NCBI RefSeq assembly: GCF_023101685.1
Contig: NZ_CP082164.1
Coordinates: 5,084,001-5,148,000, forward strand
Direction of reading: 5' to 3'
DNA: 64,000 bases
Source: Bradyrhizobium sp. 186
Lineage (GTDB): Bacteria > Pseudomonadota > Alphaproteobacteria > Rhizobiales > Xanthobacteraceae
The notes beneath the pieces are model-generated. The model ran no database searches, had not been told where the DNA came from, and was given only the letters and a program-made list of their open reading frames with translations. Of this stretch, positions 36,393 through 45,390 are shown one piece after another. How positions within the stretch are numbered: the stretch's first letter is position 1; each line of letters opens with the position of its first letter. The position numbers and the translations under genes were made by a program.

Positions 36393-36420
36393 CGCGAAAA
36401 CAACCCCATGCACAGTAGCC
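36393..36420 (-). repeat. 28-bp intergenic repeat, copy 2
   Basis: Exact reverse complement of 11201-11228, again intergenic and bordered by an A-rich run (CAAAACAAAAAA). See copy 1. Confidence 0.8.
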
Positions 36421-36504
36421 GTCAAGTGTTGCCATGACGCCGGACGCGCGCGGCAGAATGGCGATTCAGCGCGATGTCATCGTGCCTTAAGCCGCGTCAC
36501 CGGC

Positions 36505-37143
36505 TCACGACATCGGCGGTGCGACATGCTGTGCAAAACCGGGCCGTTTGCCGAGTTCGGCGAGCCAGCGCGTCAGATGCGGCTGCGCCGGCCGGCTGAT
36601 GCCCTCGACCCCGAGCCAGCGCCGCGCATAGGCGCCGACCGCGATGTCGGCGAGCGTGAACTGGTCGCCCTCCATGAAGCGGCGCACGGCGAGCAGGCGA
36701 TCGGCGATCGCCCAGACCTCGGCGGCCGCATCGGCATCCCTCTGCACCTGGATCATGTCGCGCTCGCTAGGTGCCGTGCGCACGATGCCCCAGAACACCG
36801 GGCGGTCGACCGGCTGCACGCTCGACAGCGTCCAGTCGAGCCAGCGGTCGACGCCAGCGCGGCTCTTCGGCGCCTCCGGATAGATCGGCGTGCCGCGGCC
36901 ATGCGCGAGGCAGAGATAGCGCAGAATCGAATTGGATTCCCACAGCACGTAGTCGCCCTCGACCAGCGTCGGGATCCGCGCATTCGGATTCATCGCGAGA
37001 TAGTCGGCCTCGCGGGTCTTGCCGTACTGCATGCCGGCGTCGATGCGCTCATAGGGCAAAGCGAGCTCAGTGAGGCACCACAGCACCTTCTGCACGTTGA
37101 CCGAGTTGGCGCGGCCCCAGATCGTCAGCTGTGTGTCCGGCAC
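36505..37143 (-). CDS. Glutathione S-transferase family protein
   Basis: The 212-residue cytosolic GST has a thioredoxin-like N-domain (LTIWGRANSVNVQKVLWCLT with the catalytic Ser/Cys region, NPNARIPTLVEGDYVLWESN with cis-Pro and the E-S pair, about 50-70). The C-terminal helical domain has the N-capping box FTLADIAVGAYARRW. The sequence resembles theta/beta-class bacterial GSTs. It is distinct from the partial GST at the left edge. Substrate unknown. Confidence 0.92.
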   Translation of the reverse strand: MPDTQLTIWGRANSVNVQKVLWCLTELALPYERIDAGMQYGKTREADYLAMNPNARIPTLVEGDYVLWESNSILRYLCLAHGRGTPIYPEAPKSRAGVDRWLDWTLSSVQPVDRPVFWGIVRTAPSERDMIQVQRDADAAAEVWAIADRLLAVRRFMEGDQFTLADIAVGAYARRWLGVEGISRPAQPHLTRWLAELGKRPGFAQHVAPPMS

Positions 37144-37231
37144 GTTTCTTCTCCCGCAACATTAGGCTTGGCGCGGGTGATAGCGGAATTCGCCAGCCTG
37201 AGCGACGGCGATTGCGGCGCGGCCCTCATGC

Positions 37232-37260
37232 AAAAAGCTCCGCCATGGGCGGAGCTTTTA
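37232..37260 (-). terminator. Intrinsic terminator (bidirectional)
   Basis: AAAAAGCTCCGCC-ATGG-GCGGAGCTTTTA makes a strong G/C stem flanked by A and T runs, so it can stop transcription on both strands. It follows the 26-residue ORF at 37280-37360 by 20 bp. Confidence 0.85.
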
Positions 37261-37279
37261 CGCTGGGATGATCAGGCGA

Positions 37280-37360
37280 TCAGCGGCCGAAGAACAGCCA
37301 CAGCAGGATAATCACCGGGATCGGCACGCCCAGCAGCCACAACAATAGTCCGCGTCCCAT
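37280..37360 (-). CDS. 26-residue membrane peptide
   Basis: The ORF encodes MGRGLLLWLLGVPIPVIILL followed by WLFFGR: one transmembrane helix with a central PIP kink and Arg at both ends. A very strong GGAGGAGG site lies 5-6 bases before the ATG, and a terminator follows 20 bp after the stop, so it looks like a complete one-gene transcription unit. Similar 25-30-residue one-helix peptides are found in rhizobia (from memory), function unknown. Confidence 0.7.
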   Translation of the reverse strand: MGRGLLLWLLGVPIPVIILLWLFFGR

Positions 37361-37430
37361 CGCGTCCTCCTCCAATCGCTCCATGAGGAGAAAACGCGAG
37401 CCGCGAGGGCTTGTTCCAGCGGCGAGGGCG

Positions 37431-37883
37431 TTACCAATGGCCGGTGTTGGGCATCAACGACCACGGCTCCTGCGGCGGCTTCGGCTCGCCCTTCTGGAGC
37501 AGCTCGATCGAGTGCAGATCGGGCGAGCGGACGAAGGCCATGTTGCCGTCGCGCGGCGGCCGGTTGATGGTGACGCCGGCCTTCATCAGCTTCTCGCAGG
37601 TGGCGTAGATGTCGTCGACCTCATAGGCGAGATGGCCGAAGAAGCGGTCCTCGCCGTATTTCTCCTCGTCCCAATTGTAGGTGAGCTCGACCAGCGGCGC
37701 GCCGCGGCTCGAGGGCTGCTTCTTCAGTGCGTCGAGGTCGTCCGCCGAGCACAGGAACACCAGCGTGAATCGCCCCTTGTCGTTCTCGATCCGCCGCACC
37801 TCCTTCAGTCCCAGCGCATCCTGATAAAACTTCAGCGCAACATCGAGATTGCGCACGCGCAGCATGGTGTGAAGGTAACGCAT
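37431..37883 (-). CDS. gloA: Lactoylglutathione lyase (glyoxalase I)
   Basis: The start at 37883 gives 150 residues beginning MRYLHTMLRVRNLDVALKFY. The four metal ligands of glyoxalase I are visible: His in YLHTML, Glu in LVELTYNW, His in FGHLAYEVDD and Glu in HSIELLQKG. This is the E. coli GloA type. It isomerises the methylglyoxal-glutathione hemithioacetal to S-lactoylglutathione. The frame extends upstream to 38039 without GloA-like sequence. Confidence 0.93.
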   Translation of the reverse strand: MRYLHTMLRVRNLDVALKFYQDALGLKEVRRIENDKGRFTLVFLCSADDLDALKKQPSSRGAPLVELTYNWDEEKYGEDRFFGHLAYEVDDIYATCEKLMKAGVTINRPPRDGNMAFVRSPDLHSIELLQKGEPKPPQEPWSLMPNTGHW

Positions 37884-38580
37884 GTTTCTTGCTCCCTTGG
37901 ATGGATGGAGGGTTTTTGGTTTGGGCCGGACCGGCGGGAGCATCAGATAGCAGGAAAATGGGATGAGGGGCAGGGGGCGATTGCACATGCGCGTGAGGGC
38001 GAAACGGCTGGTGGAAGTAAACCAGCCAAGCCTGACCAAGCCGCAGAGTCAGCAGGGTGGCGATGGCGAATGAGTTCAATGCACTGTCGCCGTGTGCGCC
38101 CTGAAGGCGTGTGTCTCTAGTGGAGGAGGATTCCACCCGGATAATTGTCGATTGATCTGGTAGCTGACGAGCGACTTGGCTGGGTGACCGGCTGGGTCGG
38201 AGCCTCGTGACAAAGGTCGCTTTGGGCGGCTGAGCAATCCAGCGGGCCGTAACGTGAGTGAAGCCTGAGCAGGCCTCGAAAGGCAAGACGCGGATGCCGA
38301 CCCGCCACGGTGATGGGAAGGCCGCACGAACAGGGAAGCAATCGACGAGCGCACCTGTTCGATCCGCCGGGGTATTGGGCGCGGCACGTTGGAAGAGAGA
38401 TACGGGTCATCAGGGAGACCCGCGTGGACGAGGATTGTACTTCAACGCCATCACAGGATGGCGGCCCGCGCGGGAGTCGGAGAGGGACGTTGTACTGTCG
38501 AGGCCGGGTAACGCCGGCGGAGGGAAGGTCCCTTGCTTCAGACGTGCTTTTCGAAGAAGGAAAGGAAACGGTGATTGGCG

Positions 38581-39095
38581 ATGAGCCTCGAAACGCCGGA
38601 TAAGATCAGGACCCTTCAGAGAAAGCTTTATTGCAAGGCGAAGGCGGAGCCCGCTTTCCGCTTCTATCTGCTCTACGACAAGATATGTCGGCCGGACATT
38701 CTGGCCCATGCCTGGGAACTCGCTCGTTCCAATGACGGCGCGCCTGGGGTGGACAGGGTGAGTTTTGCGGACATTGAGCGGTCCGGAGTGGATCAGTGGT
38801 TGGCGGCGCTACGCGAGGACCTTACCTCGATGTCGTACCGGCCCGCGCCGGTGCGGCGGGTGATGATCCCGAAACCGGGAGGTGGAGAACGCCCGTTGGG
38901 GATTCCCACGATTCGCGATCGGGTGGCGCAGACCGCCGCCAAGCTGGTGCTGGAACCGATCTTCGAGGCGGATCTGGAAGACAGTGCTTATGGGTACAGG
39001 CCAAAACGCAGCGCTGTCGATGCCATCGGAAAGACCAACCGGTTGATCCGGCAGGGCTTCACCGATGTGGTCGACGCCGATCTGTCGCGCTACTT
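38581..39095 (+). pseudogene. Group II intron 1 reverse transcriptase, 5' part
   Basis: 172 residues of an LtrA-type protein. It begins MSLETPDKIRTLQRKLYCKA, has RT motifs 0-2 (NDGAPGVDRVSF, YRPAPVRRVMIPKPGGGERP, LGIPTIRDRVAQTAAKLVLE), then the YGYRPKRSA segment and the start of domain 3 (DVVDADLSRY). The reading breaks exactly where the catalytic-domain sequence should read ..FDTIPH; that sequence is found at 41850. The frame then runs about 12 foreign codons into the inserted element. Confidence 0.9.
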
Positions 39096-39122
39096 GGACA
39101 CCGCTTCATATTGCCCCCTGGT

Positions 39123-41333
39123 TCATGAGGTTTGATCGAAGAGTTCGGATTGCCGGGTTATCACCTTGATCCGGATTCCCTTTTTCCTGCCATTCGTGAC
39201 GTGCACGACTTCGAGCTCGCCGCGCTTGACACGCTGCAACACGGTTTGGCGCGAGACACCGAGCTTGCGGGTTGCCTCGTGCATGGTCACGAAGCCGTCC
39301 CCAGCAGTCTCGCTGAATCGGGCGATGAGGTCATCGGTCAGGCGAATGCGCCAGGGTGCGCCGGGCGTCAGCTGCTCGCCCGGAATGATGCCGTCGTTGA
39401 GCCAGCGGTGCAAAGTCGAAGGGGCGACGCCGAGCACGACCGCGGCCTTGCTGATGGTCAGCAGTTCGCCTCCGGCTTGCTCGGCCTTCGGCTCGAAGCA
39501 CGGGATATCCCAGTGGCGACGCAGATTGCCGACGCGGCTTGCCTCGAAGCGATGGCCGTATGCTGTGGCGCGCCCCTGGCGATTGAGAATGCCGGCGATC
39601 ACGGCGTCGGGATAATGCCCCGCCAGCCGGCGGACGAGCGCGATCGTGTCCTCATCGGTGCGTATCGTGGCCGGCCGCGAGCGCGGCAGCGCGAGATCGA
39701 TCTCGTTGAGCGCGCCGCCCTTCCAGCGCAGCGTGAGGTGGGCTGCAGCCTTGTCGCGCTCGACCTTTATGATGACCTCCTCGAGCAATGCTCGCAGCAG
39801 CTCTTTCCTGTCACGCGGCGTGGTCGTTGCCGCGTGCCAGACGGTGGCAAGATCGGGCCCGAGCGCGAGCAGACGGTCGCGCTCCTCTTGGGAGAGCACG
39901 CGTGGACGCTCCCGTTCGCGGCGTGCAAGCTCGGCCTTGGCGGCTTCGAGTGCGCTCAAGCTCTCCTCCCACTCGCGCTCCAGGCCGCGAGCGACCAACC
40001 GGTTGTCTGGATCGACGGCACGGTAGCGGCGCTCGGCGCGGCTCGCTTCGTAGCTTGCTCGCTCGACGCCGAGACGCCATTGCTTGAGCGAGGTATCGCG
40101 ATCTGCTTCGAGCCGCTCGGCAGCGGCGAGCGTGGCAGCGAGCTTTGCCGGCTCGAGGGCGGCGATGAAGGCCCGCGTGACGGCCTCGTCGATCTGAATG
40201 CCGCCAATGTTGAGGCAATAGACGCCGCGGCCCTCGACCAGGATCTTGCCGGGGCAATGATACCCCGGTGCGGAACTGCGCCCGCGATAGTGCGTGTGCA
40301 AGCGGCGTCCGCAGTGCCCGCAGCTGGCAAGGCTCTGCAGCAGGGCGCTGCCCTCCCTCACGGCGCCACCCACTTTGTGCGGTCCGGGGCGGGTGTTCTT
40401 GGCGATGCGATCCTGGTTGGCCTCATAGGTCTGCCAATCGATGAACCCCGGATGATGGTCCGGGATGAGTACCTGCCACTCGGAGCGCGGCAGTTGTCGC
40501 ACGCGCTTTGTGCGTGCACCCGCTGCATCCAGCATCGTCTCCTGGCGTGATTTGCCATAGGCGTAGGCGCCAGCATAGACGGGATTTGTGAGCACGTGGT
40601 GGATGGCGGTGTAGCTGGCCTCGACCCAGCGGATCTCTGCGTTCTGGTGCATCTGCAGAGGGAATGTGAGCCCTTCCGAGCGAAACCATAGCCAGACGCG
40701 GCGCGCCGAGCCCGTTTCGGCGAAGCGCGCGAAGACGTTGCGGACGGCGGTGACAATGGCCTCGTCGGGGTGGAAGCGGACCTCGCCATCGGCCTCGCCC
40801 CAGACAAAGCCGACCGGCAATCCTCGGCGGAGTTCACCGCGTGCTGCCTTGTTGCGAATGCCGCCGTTGAGGCGGGCCCTCAGCACATGCAGCTCGGCCT
40901 CGCTCATGGTGCCCTTGAGCCCGAGCAGGAGGCGATCATTGAAGAGGGCTGGATGATAGATGCCATCTGCATCGCCGATCAGCGTGTCGGTGAGGCCGCC
41001 GAGGTCGATGAGGCGGTGCCAATCGGCGTTGTTGCGCGCCAGGCGCGAGACCTCGAGTCCGAGCACGAGGCCGACGTGGGCGAGTGCGACTTCGGCGGTG
41101 AGGCGGGCGAAGCCCGATCTCGCAACAAAGCCGGAACCGGAGAGCCCGAGGTCCTCATCGATGACGATGATGCGATCATTGGGCCAGCCAAGTTCACGGG
41201 CTTTGGCGGCAAGCGCATACTGTCGATCGGTCGACTCGCGATTGTGCTCGACCTGGGCGGCGCTCGACTGGCGCAGGTAGACGATGGCCTGGCGGGACAG
41301 ATGGCTGGCCGTGATCTTGGCGCGTTCATTCAT
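39123..41333 (-). CDS. Large serine recombinase
   Basis: The 736-residue protein is intact. Its resolvase/invertase N-domain (IVYLRQSSAAQVEHNRES, with the nucleophilic Ser in the RQSS segment near residue 24; EVSRLARN near 95) is followed by a Recombinase domain. A zinc ribbon (SCGHCGRRLHTHYRG with a later YHCPGK) and a coiled coil of about 60 residues come next. Unusually, two helix-turn-helix segments lie at the C-terminus (TISKAAVVLGVAPSTLHRWL and TMHEATRKLGVSRQTVLQRV). It would catalyse excision and integration of the element. The start overlaps the preceding small ORF by 8 bp. Confidence 0.93.
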   Translation of the reverse strand: MNERAKITASHLSRQAIVYLRQSSAAQVEHNRESTDRQYALAAKARELGWPNDRIIVIDEDLGLSGSGFVARSGFARLTAEVALAHVGLVLGLEVSRLARNNADWHRLIDLGGLTDTLIGDADGIYHPALFNDRLLLGLKGTMSEAELHVLRARLNGGIRNKAARGELRRGLPVGFVWGEADGEVRFHPDEAIVTAVRNVFARFAETGSARRVWLWFRSEGLTFPLQMHQNAEIRWVEASYTAIHHVLTNPVYAGAYAYGKSRQETMLDAAGARTKRVRQLPRSEWQVLIPDHHPGFIDWQTYEANQDRIAKNTRPGPHKVGGAVREGSALLQSLASCGHCGRRLHTHYRGRSSAPGYHCPGKILVEGRGVYCLNIGGIQIDEAVTRAFIAALEPAKLAATLAAAERLEADRDTSLKQWRLGVERASYEASRAERRYRAVDPDNRLVARGLEREWEESLSALEAAKAELARRERERPRVLSQEERDRLLALGPDLATVWHAATTTPRDRKELLRALLEEVIIKVERDKAAAHLTLRWKGGALNEIDLALPRSRPATIRTDEDTIALVRRLAGHYPDAVIAGILNRQGRATAYGHRFEASRVGNLRRHWDIPCFEPKAEQAGGELLTISKAAVVLGVAPSTLHRWLNDGIIPGEQLTPGAPWRIRLTDDLIARFSETAGDGFVTMHEATRKLGVSRQTVLQRVKRGELEVVHVTNGRKKGIRIKVITRQSELFDQTS

Positions 41334-41511
41334 CGCTTGCCTCCCTCGTCGACCTGGCCGAGATCATGCGGGCGATGAGACGTGCGAGGATCTCGAGCGC
41401 TGCGACGCGCGAGGCTTCGTCGAGCTGCTCCCACGCCGTCGCCGACGGGGCTGCTGGAAAGGGGTTCGGTGGAAGATCGGGGCGGTCGAGAAAGGCCAGG
41501 TTCAGTTGCAT
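41326..41511 (-). CDS. Small element-associated protein
   Basis: The 61-residue ORF beginning MQLNLAFLDRPDLPPNPFP, with AWEQLDEASRVAALEILARL as a probable amphipathic helix, precedes and overlaps the recombinase start. Its position and the very short overlap suggest co-translation. I recall similar short ORFs before such recombinases in Bradyrhizobium, role unknown. Confidence 0.65.
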   Translation of the reverse strand: MQLNLAFLDRPDLPPNPFPAAPSATAWEQLDEASRVAALEILARLIARMISARSTREASDE

Positions 41512-41755
41512 GGTTGCGCTCCTTGCACTGCACCGACTCGACGGGTCGGTCGTAGAGAGCGTCAATGATCTTGCGCAGGTGGAGCAAATCGCCAAGCCGG
41601 CCGAGATCGTGGGCACCACCAGCATCGTTCGCCGGCGTTCGCCTTGCCTGCTCGGCGTTCCAATCGGTCCAATTGGCCGGAATCAGCGAGCGGCTACCGT
41701 CTGGCAAGACCACGAGAACGAGGAGGACGCCGCGCCGCCGGATGCTGCTGATCAC
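41330..41755 (-). CDS. DUF5372-like accessory ORF of the recombinase element
   Basis: The upstream end of this frame encodes SSIRRRGVLLVLVVLPDGSR and SLIPANWTDWNAEQ, a beta-rich segment resembling DUF5372 proteins found with serine recombinases. Open sequence continues above 41755 toward the element end (TITRERHAFEGQSLAV), so the true start is probably a non-ATG codon near 41790-41840. The 3' half overlaps the 61-residue ORF in another frame and may not be conserved coding. Confidence 0.45.
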   Translation of the reverse strand: MISSIRRRGVLLVLVVLPDGSRSLIPANWTDWNAEQARRTPANDAGGAHDLGRLGDLLHLRKIIDALYDRPVESVQCKERNHATEPGLSRPPRSSTEPLSSSPVGDGVGAARRSLARRSARDPRTSHRPHDLGQVDEGGKR

Positions 41756-41849
41756 GGCCAGCGACTGGCCTTCGAAGGCGTGGCGCTCGCGGGTGATGGT
41801 CAGCGAATCTGGAATATCACGGTGATGGGTAGTCTGTGGCCGCTTCCTT

Positions 41850-42657
41850 CGACACGATCCCGCATGGAGACTTACTCCGATGCGTGGCGCGCCGCGTCTC
41901 GGACCGGCACGTGCTGCGGCTGATCAAGCTGTGGCTGCGCGTTCCGGCCGAGGAACGGGATGGCAACGGAAGACGGCGCATGATTGGTGGCAAGAGCAAC
42001 AAGCAGGGCACGCCGCAAGGCGGCGTGATCAGCCCATTGCTGGCTAACCTCTACATGAACCGCTTCCTGAAGCTGTGGCGGCTGAGGCGGTGTGACGAGG
42101 CATTCCGCGCCCATCTTGTCAACTATGCCGACAACTTCGTCATTCTCAGCCGCGGACACGCGCATGAGGCCTTGGCGTGGACGGCGGCGGTGATGACCAG
42201 ACTCGGGCTGAGCATCAACGAGGAGAAGACCTCGGTGAAGGACGCCCGCACGGAAAGCTTCGACTTCCTCGGTTATACGTTCGGACCGAAATACAGCGGT
42301 TCGAACGGCCAAAAGTACCTCGGCGCAAGTCCATCCAGAAAGAGCTTGAAGCGGATCAAGACCAAGATCGGCGGTGTGCTGGTGCCGGGAAACAAGGGCT
42401 CGTGGCCACAAGTAAAGCACCGACTAAACGGCATGTTGGCCGGATGGTCGGCCTACTTCAGCTACGGGACGCTTGCTCCGGCCTATCGGGCGGTCGATCG
42501 TCACGTCTACACCCGTGTCAGGCGCTTCCTCGCCAAGCGGCACAAGGTCAGCGGAAGCGGTACGCGCAGTTTCTCCATGAAGACCATCTTCGGAGAACTC
42601 GGCGTGCATCGCCTCACCCGCATTCAACCTCGCGCCGTCCCCGTGGACCTGCAGTGA
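41850..42657 (+). pseudogene. Group II intron 1 reverse transcriptase, 3' part
   Basis: It continues the RT from the codons reading FDTIPHGDLLRCVARRV. It has QGGVISPLLANLYMNRF (motif 4), the catalytic motif as NYADNFVILSRG, the thumb, and the maturase X domain (LNGMLAGWSAYFSYGT). The usual YADD is YADN here, so the second catalytic Asp is replaced by Asn. Together with the insertion, this RT is doubly inactivated. Confidence 0.88.
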
Positions 42658-43231
42658 AGTCTGTCGGAAAGCCGGATGCGGGGTGTGCTGCAGATGCACA
42701 CGGAAGGGGGTTTGCAGTGAACAACTGACCGTGGGGATAAGCTGCGCGAAAGATGAGGGCGGGCCCCTCGGGATCGGCTTTCAGGAGCAGGTCCCAAACC
42801 AGTCCAAGCTGCTGCGTTCAAAAGGCGTGGTGGTGAGCGTTGGATCAAAAGTCCGAATGAAATTCGGGCAGGTGAGCATTCGAGAGACGAGCGTGAGCAA
42901 ACCCTCGGTGACGCGCCGAAAGGCTTTAGACACTGCCAAAACCAGAGGCGCTCGCATCCTCTGGGATAAATCTGTCGGTTACCTGGTTACTGGGCAGATA
43001 GCAGTCGGCGTATAGGGGGCGTGAAGCGGATGCAGGCTTTCGTGTGGAACTGCAGGAACCAGTCCCTGGATGCCAAGGGAGAAGCTGAAGCGGCCAAAAC
43101 TGCGAGGCGAGAGTACCGAAGCCAGGGCCTGGGGCGGACCGACCCGTACTAGCGGTGAAGGCCCCGTAATCGGGCCGGAGCAAAGGGGTCGGGTCAGGAC
43201 AAATCGTATTGACGTACCAACTGGAAACAGG

Positions 43232-43935
43232 ATGACGACGACGATCACGACAAACAAGCCGTTTCATATCGATAAGAAACGTGTGTACGACGCTTACAAA
43301 GCGGTCAAATCCAATGCGGGTTCGGCCGGTGTGGATGGACAGACGATCGAGCAGTTCGACTCCGACTTGCAGAACAATCTCTACAAGCTTTGGAATCGGA
43401 TGAGCTCGGGAAGCTACTTTCCTCCACCGGTGCGCGCCGTCTCCATTCCCAAAAAGGCTGGAGGCCAGAGGATTTTAGGTGTGCCAACCGTAGCGGATCG
43501 AGTGGCCCAGATGGTTGTCAAACAACTCATTGAGCCGGACTTGGACCCAATATTTTTGGCAGACTCCTATGGCTATCGGCCGAGAAAATCGGCACTCGAT
43601 GCTATCGGCGTCACGCGCAAGCGGTGCTGGAAATACGACTGGGTTCTCGAGTTCGACATCAAAGGTCTGTTCGACAACATCGACCACGAACTTTTGCTAC
43701 GGGCTGTCCGGAAGCACGTGACGTGCAAGTGGGCGCTGCTCTACATCGAACGATGGCTGACGGTACCTATGGACAAGGATGGAATAATTATCGAGCGAAC
43801 CCGCGGCACCCCTCAGGGTGGCGTGATTAGCCCTATATTATCCAACCTTTTCCTGCACTACACTTCGACCTCTGGATGGGACGGGCGCACCCCAACCTCC
43901 CATGGTGTAGGTATGCAGACGATGGCCTAGTGGCT
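43232..43935 (+). pseudogene. Group II intron 2 reverse transcriptase, 5' part
   Basis: The start ATG at 43232 encodes MTTTITTNKPFHIDKKRVYD, then RT motifs SNAGSAGVDGQTIEQF, VRAVSIPKKAGGQRILGVPT, EFDIKGLFDNIDHELLL and RGTPQGGVISPILSNLFLHY. Near 43863 one T is missing: the next frame continues correctly with FDLWMGRAHPNLPWCRYADD, so the YADD motif is present but out of frame. The coding is then cut by the IS at 43936. Confidence 0.88.
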
Positions 43936-43937
43936 CA

Positions 43938-45068
43938 TCACAGTGATTTTGACTCTTTGGCGGTGGCTGGATAGGCGCGGCCGAGTTTGGCGCGGGCCTT
44001 GTCGGTTGTGAACATCCATTTGATGCGGGCTCGGGTTTTATTCCGCCGCTTTTGCCATGCTGCGATCTCGTTTCGGAGCCTTTTTGGGTCGTCGATGCGG
44101 CGGCCGAGGCACTGGCGCTGGAGCACGCTGATCTCGCACTCGACCATATTGAGCCAACTGGCGTGTTTCGGGGTGAAGTGGAATTCGAGGCGGCGCAGGA
44201 TGCGACGGGCCTCGGCAGGCGCAAATGCTTGATACAACGCGCCGGCGGTATGGATCGACAGATTGTCCTACACGAGGCGGATGCAGTCGGCGTCGGGATA
44301 ATGGACGTCGACGAGTTCGCGCATGCAGTAGGCGTAGTCCACGGCGGCGCGGTGCTCGGTGACCTTGACGTTGCGCCAGCCACGATGCGGGTCGAAGGTA
44401 ACGAAGAGATTGACGGTGCCGTTGCGGCGGTACTCGTAATCGTAACGCTCGCGCTGTCCCGGCTCGGCTGGAATCGGCTGACGGACCTCGCCGATGAGCT
44501 GGACGGGGGTCTCGTCGAAGCAGACCAGCGGCCGGACGGGATCCGGCGCCTCGGCGTAGAGGTCGAGCACGTCCTCCATGCGGGCGACGTATTCGCCGTC
44601 GACATAGGGGATGCACCACATGTCCCTGCGCCATGGCTTGAGGTCGTTCTCGGCCAGCCGGCGACGCACGGTCTCGCCCGACAGGCTGTCATGATCGGTG
44701 AGCTTGACCATCGTGTCCGCCAGCAGCGTCAGCGTCCAACGTTTGCGGCCGGCGGGCGGCTTGGCGCACGCCGTCGCCACCAGCAGGGCCTCCTCCTTGC
44801 CGGTCAATTTGCGCTCTGCGCCCGGACGCGGTTCCTCGCTCAAGGCCCGCTCCAGATTGCCTTCCACGAAGCGGCGCTTGGTCCGGCCGATGCTGGACAG
44901 GCTGACCCGGACAGACCGGGCAATCTCCGCGTCGCAACTGCCGGCATCGGCCGCCAGCAAAATCTGCGCCCGCTTGAGCTTGCGGGCAGCATGCTTCCCG
45001 CCGCCCAGCATCGCCGTCAGTTCGTCCCGCTCGATTTGGCTCAATTCGACCCGATAACGTACATTCAT
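43938..45068 (-). pseudogene. IS630-family transposase with internal amber codon
   Basis: The 376-codon frame starts MNVRYRVELSQIERDELTAM. It has an HTH N-domain (CDAEIARSVRVSLSSIGRTK) and the DDE catalytic residues in CFDETPVQLIG (first Asp), DNLSIH (second Asp) and LNMVECEISVLQ (Glu). A TAG at 44268-44270 replaces the expected Gln codon one position before the second catalytic Asp; the frame is otherwise open on both sides. One nonsense change therefore makes this copy non-autonomous. Confidence 0.9.
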
Positions 45069-45106
45069 GCTTCGCCTCCTTGTCGGAGGCCGGGACGAAT
45101 CCAGCG

Positions 45107-45388
45107 ATGAGTCAAAAATCAGGCACGCACTTCACGGAGAAGCAGGGACACTACCTGGCCTTTATCTACACCTACGCGCACATGTTCGGACGCCCACCCG
45201 CCGAAACCGACATGCAGCGCCATTTCCGCGTCAGCCCGCCTTCGGTCCACCAGATGATCGTCACCCTCGAACGAAACGGTTTCATTCGCCGTCAACCTGG
45301 CGTCCCCAGAAGCATCGAAATCCTCGTGCCGCCGGAAAGCTTGCCGATCCTCGAATGGCTCGGTATCAAAACGTCAAAATCACTGTGA
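45107..45388 (+). CDS. LexA-type winged-helix passenger protein of the IS
   Basis: The 93-residue protein consists only of a LexA-like DNA-binding domain: QGHYLAFIYTYAHMFGRPP, ETDMQRHFRVSPPSVHQMIV (recognition helix) and LERNGFIRRQPGVPRSIEIL. There is no LexA peptidase domain. It is divergent from the transposase and its stop codon lies inside the right terminal repeat, so it is part of the IS. It may control transposase expression (inference). Confidence 0.8.
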   Translation: MSQKSGTHFTEKQGHYLAFIYTYAHMFGRPPAETDMQRHFRVSPPSVHQMIVTLERNGFIRRQPGVPRSIEILVPPESLPILEWLGIKTSKSL

Positions 45389-45390
45389 TG

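Larger units (their letters stand above)
39096..41849 (-). mobile_element. Serine-recombinase transposable element inserted in the RT gene
   Basis: The 2.75-kb segment interrupts the RT codons between LSRY and FDTIPH. Each junction carries TT (39094-39095 and 41848-41849), consistent with the 2-bp crossover core of serine recombinases; removing the segment with one TT restores the RT frame. It carries a large serine recombinase and two small overlapping ORFs, all on the minus strand. No terminal inverted repeats were seen, as expected for such elements. Confidence 0.82.
43936..45390 (-). mobile_element. IS630-family insertion sequence
   Basis: The 18-bp ends CATCACAGTGATTTTGAC (43936-43953) and its exact reverse complement (45373-45390) bound about 1.45 kb. 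Inside are a DDE transposase on the minus strand, with a nonsense mutation, and a divergent winged-helix passenger gene. It lies inside the RT gene of intron 2 just after the YADD codons. Confidence 0.85.

Noticed and set aside
41366..41923. Plus-strand frame across the end of the serine-recombinase element
   Set aside because: It spans the element junction into the RT gene and is antisense to the small element ORFs; no domain.
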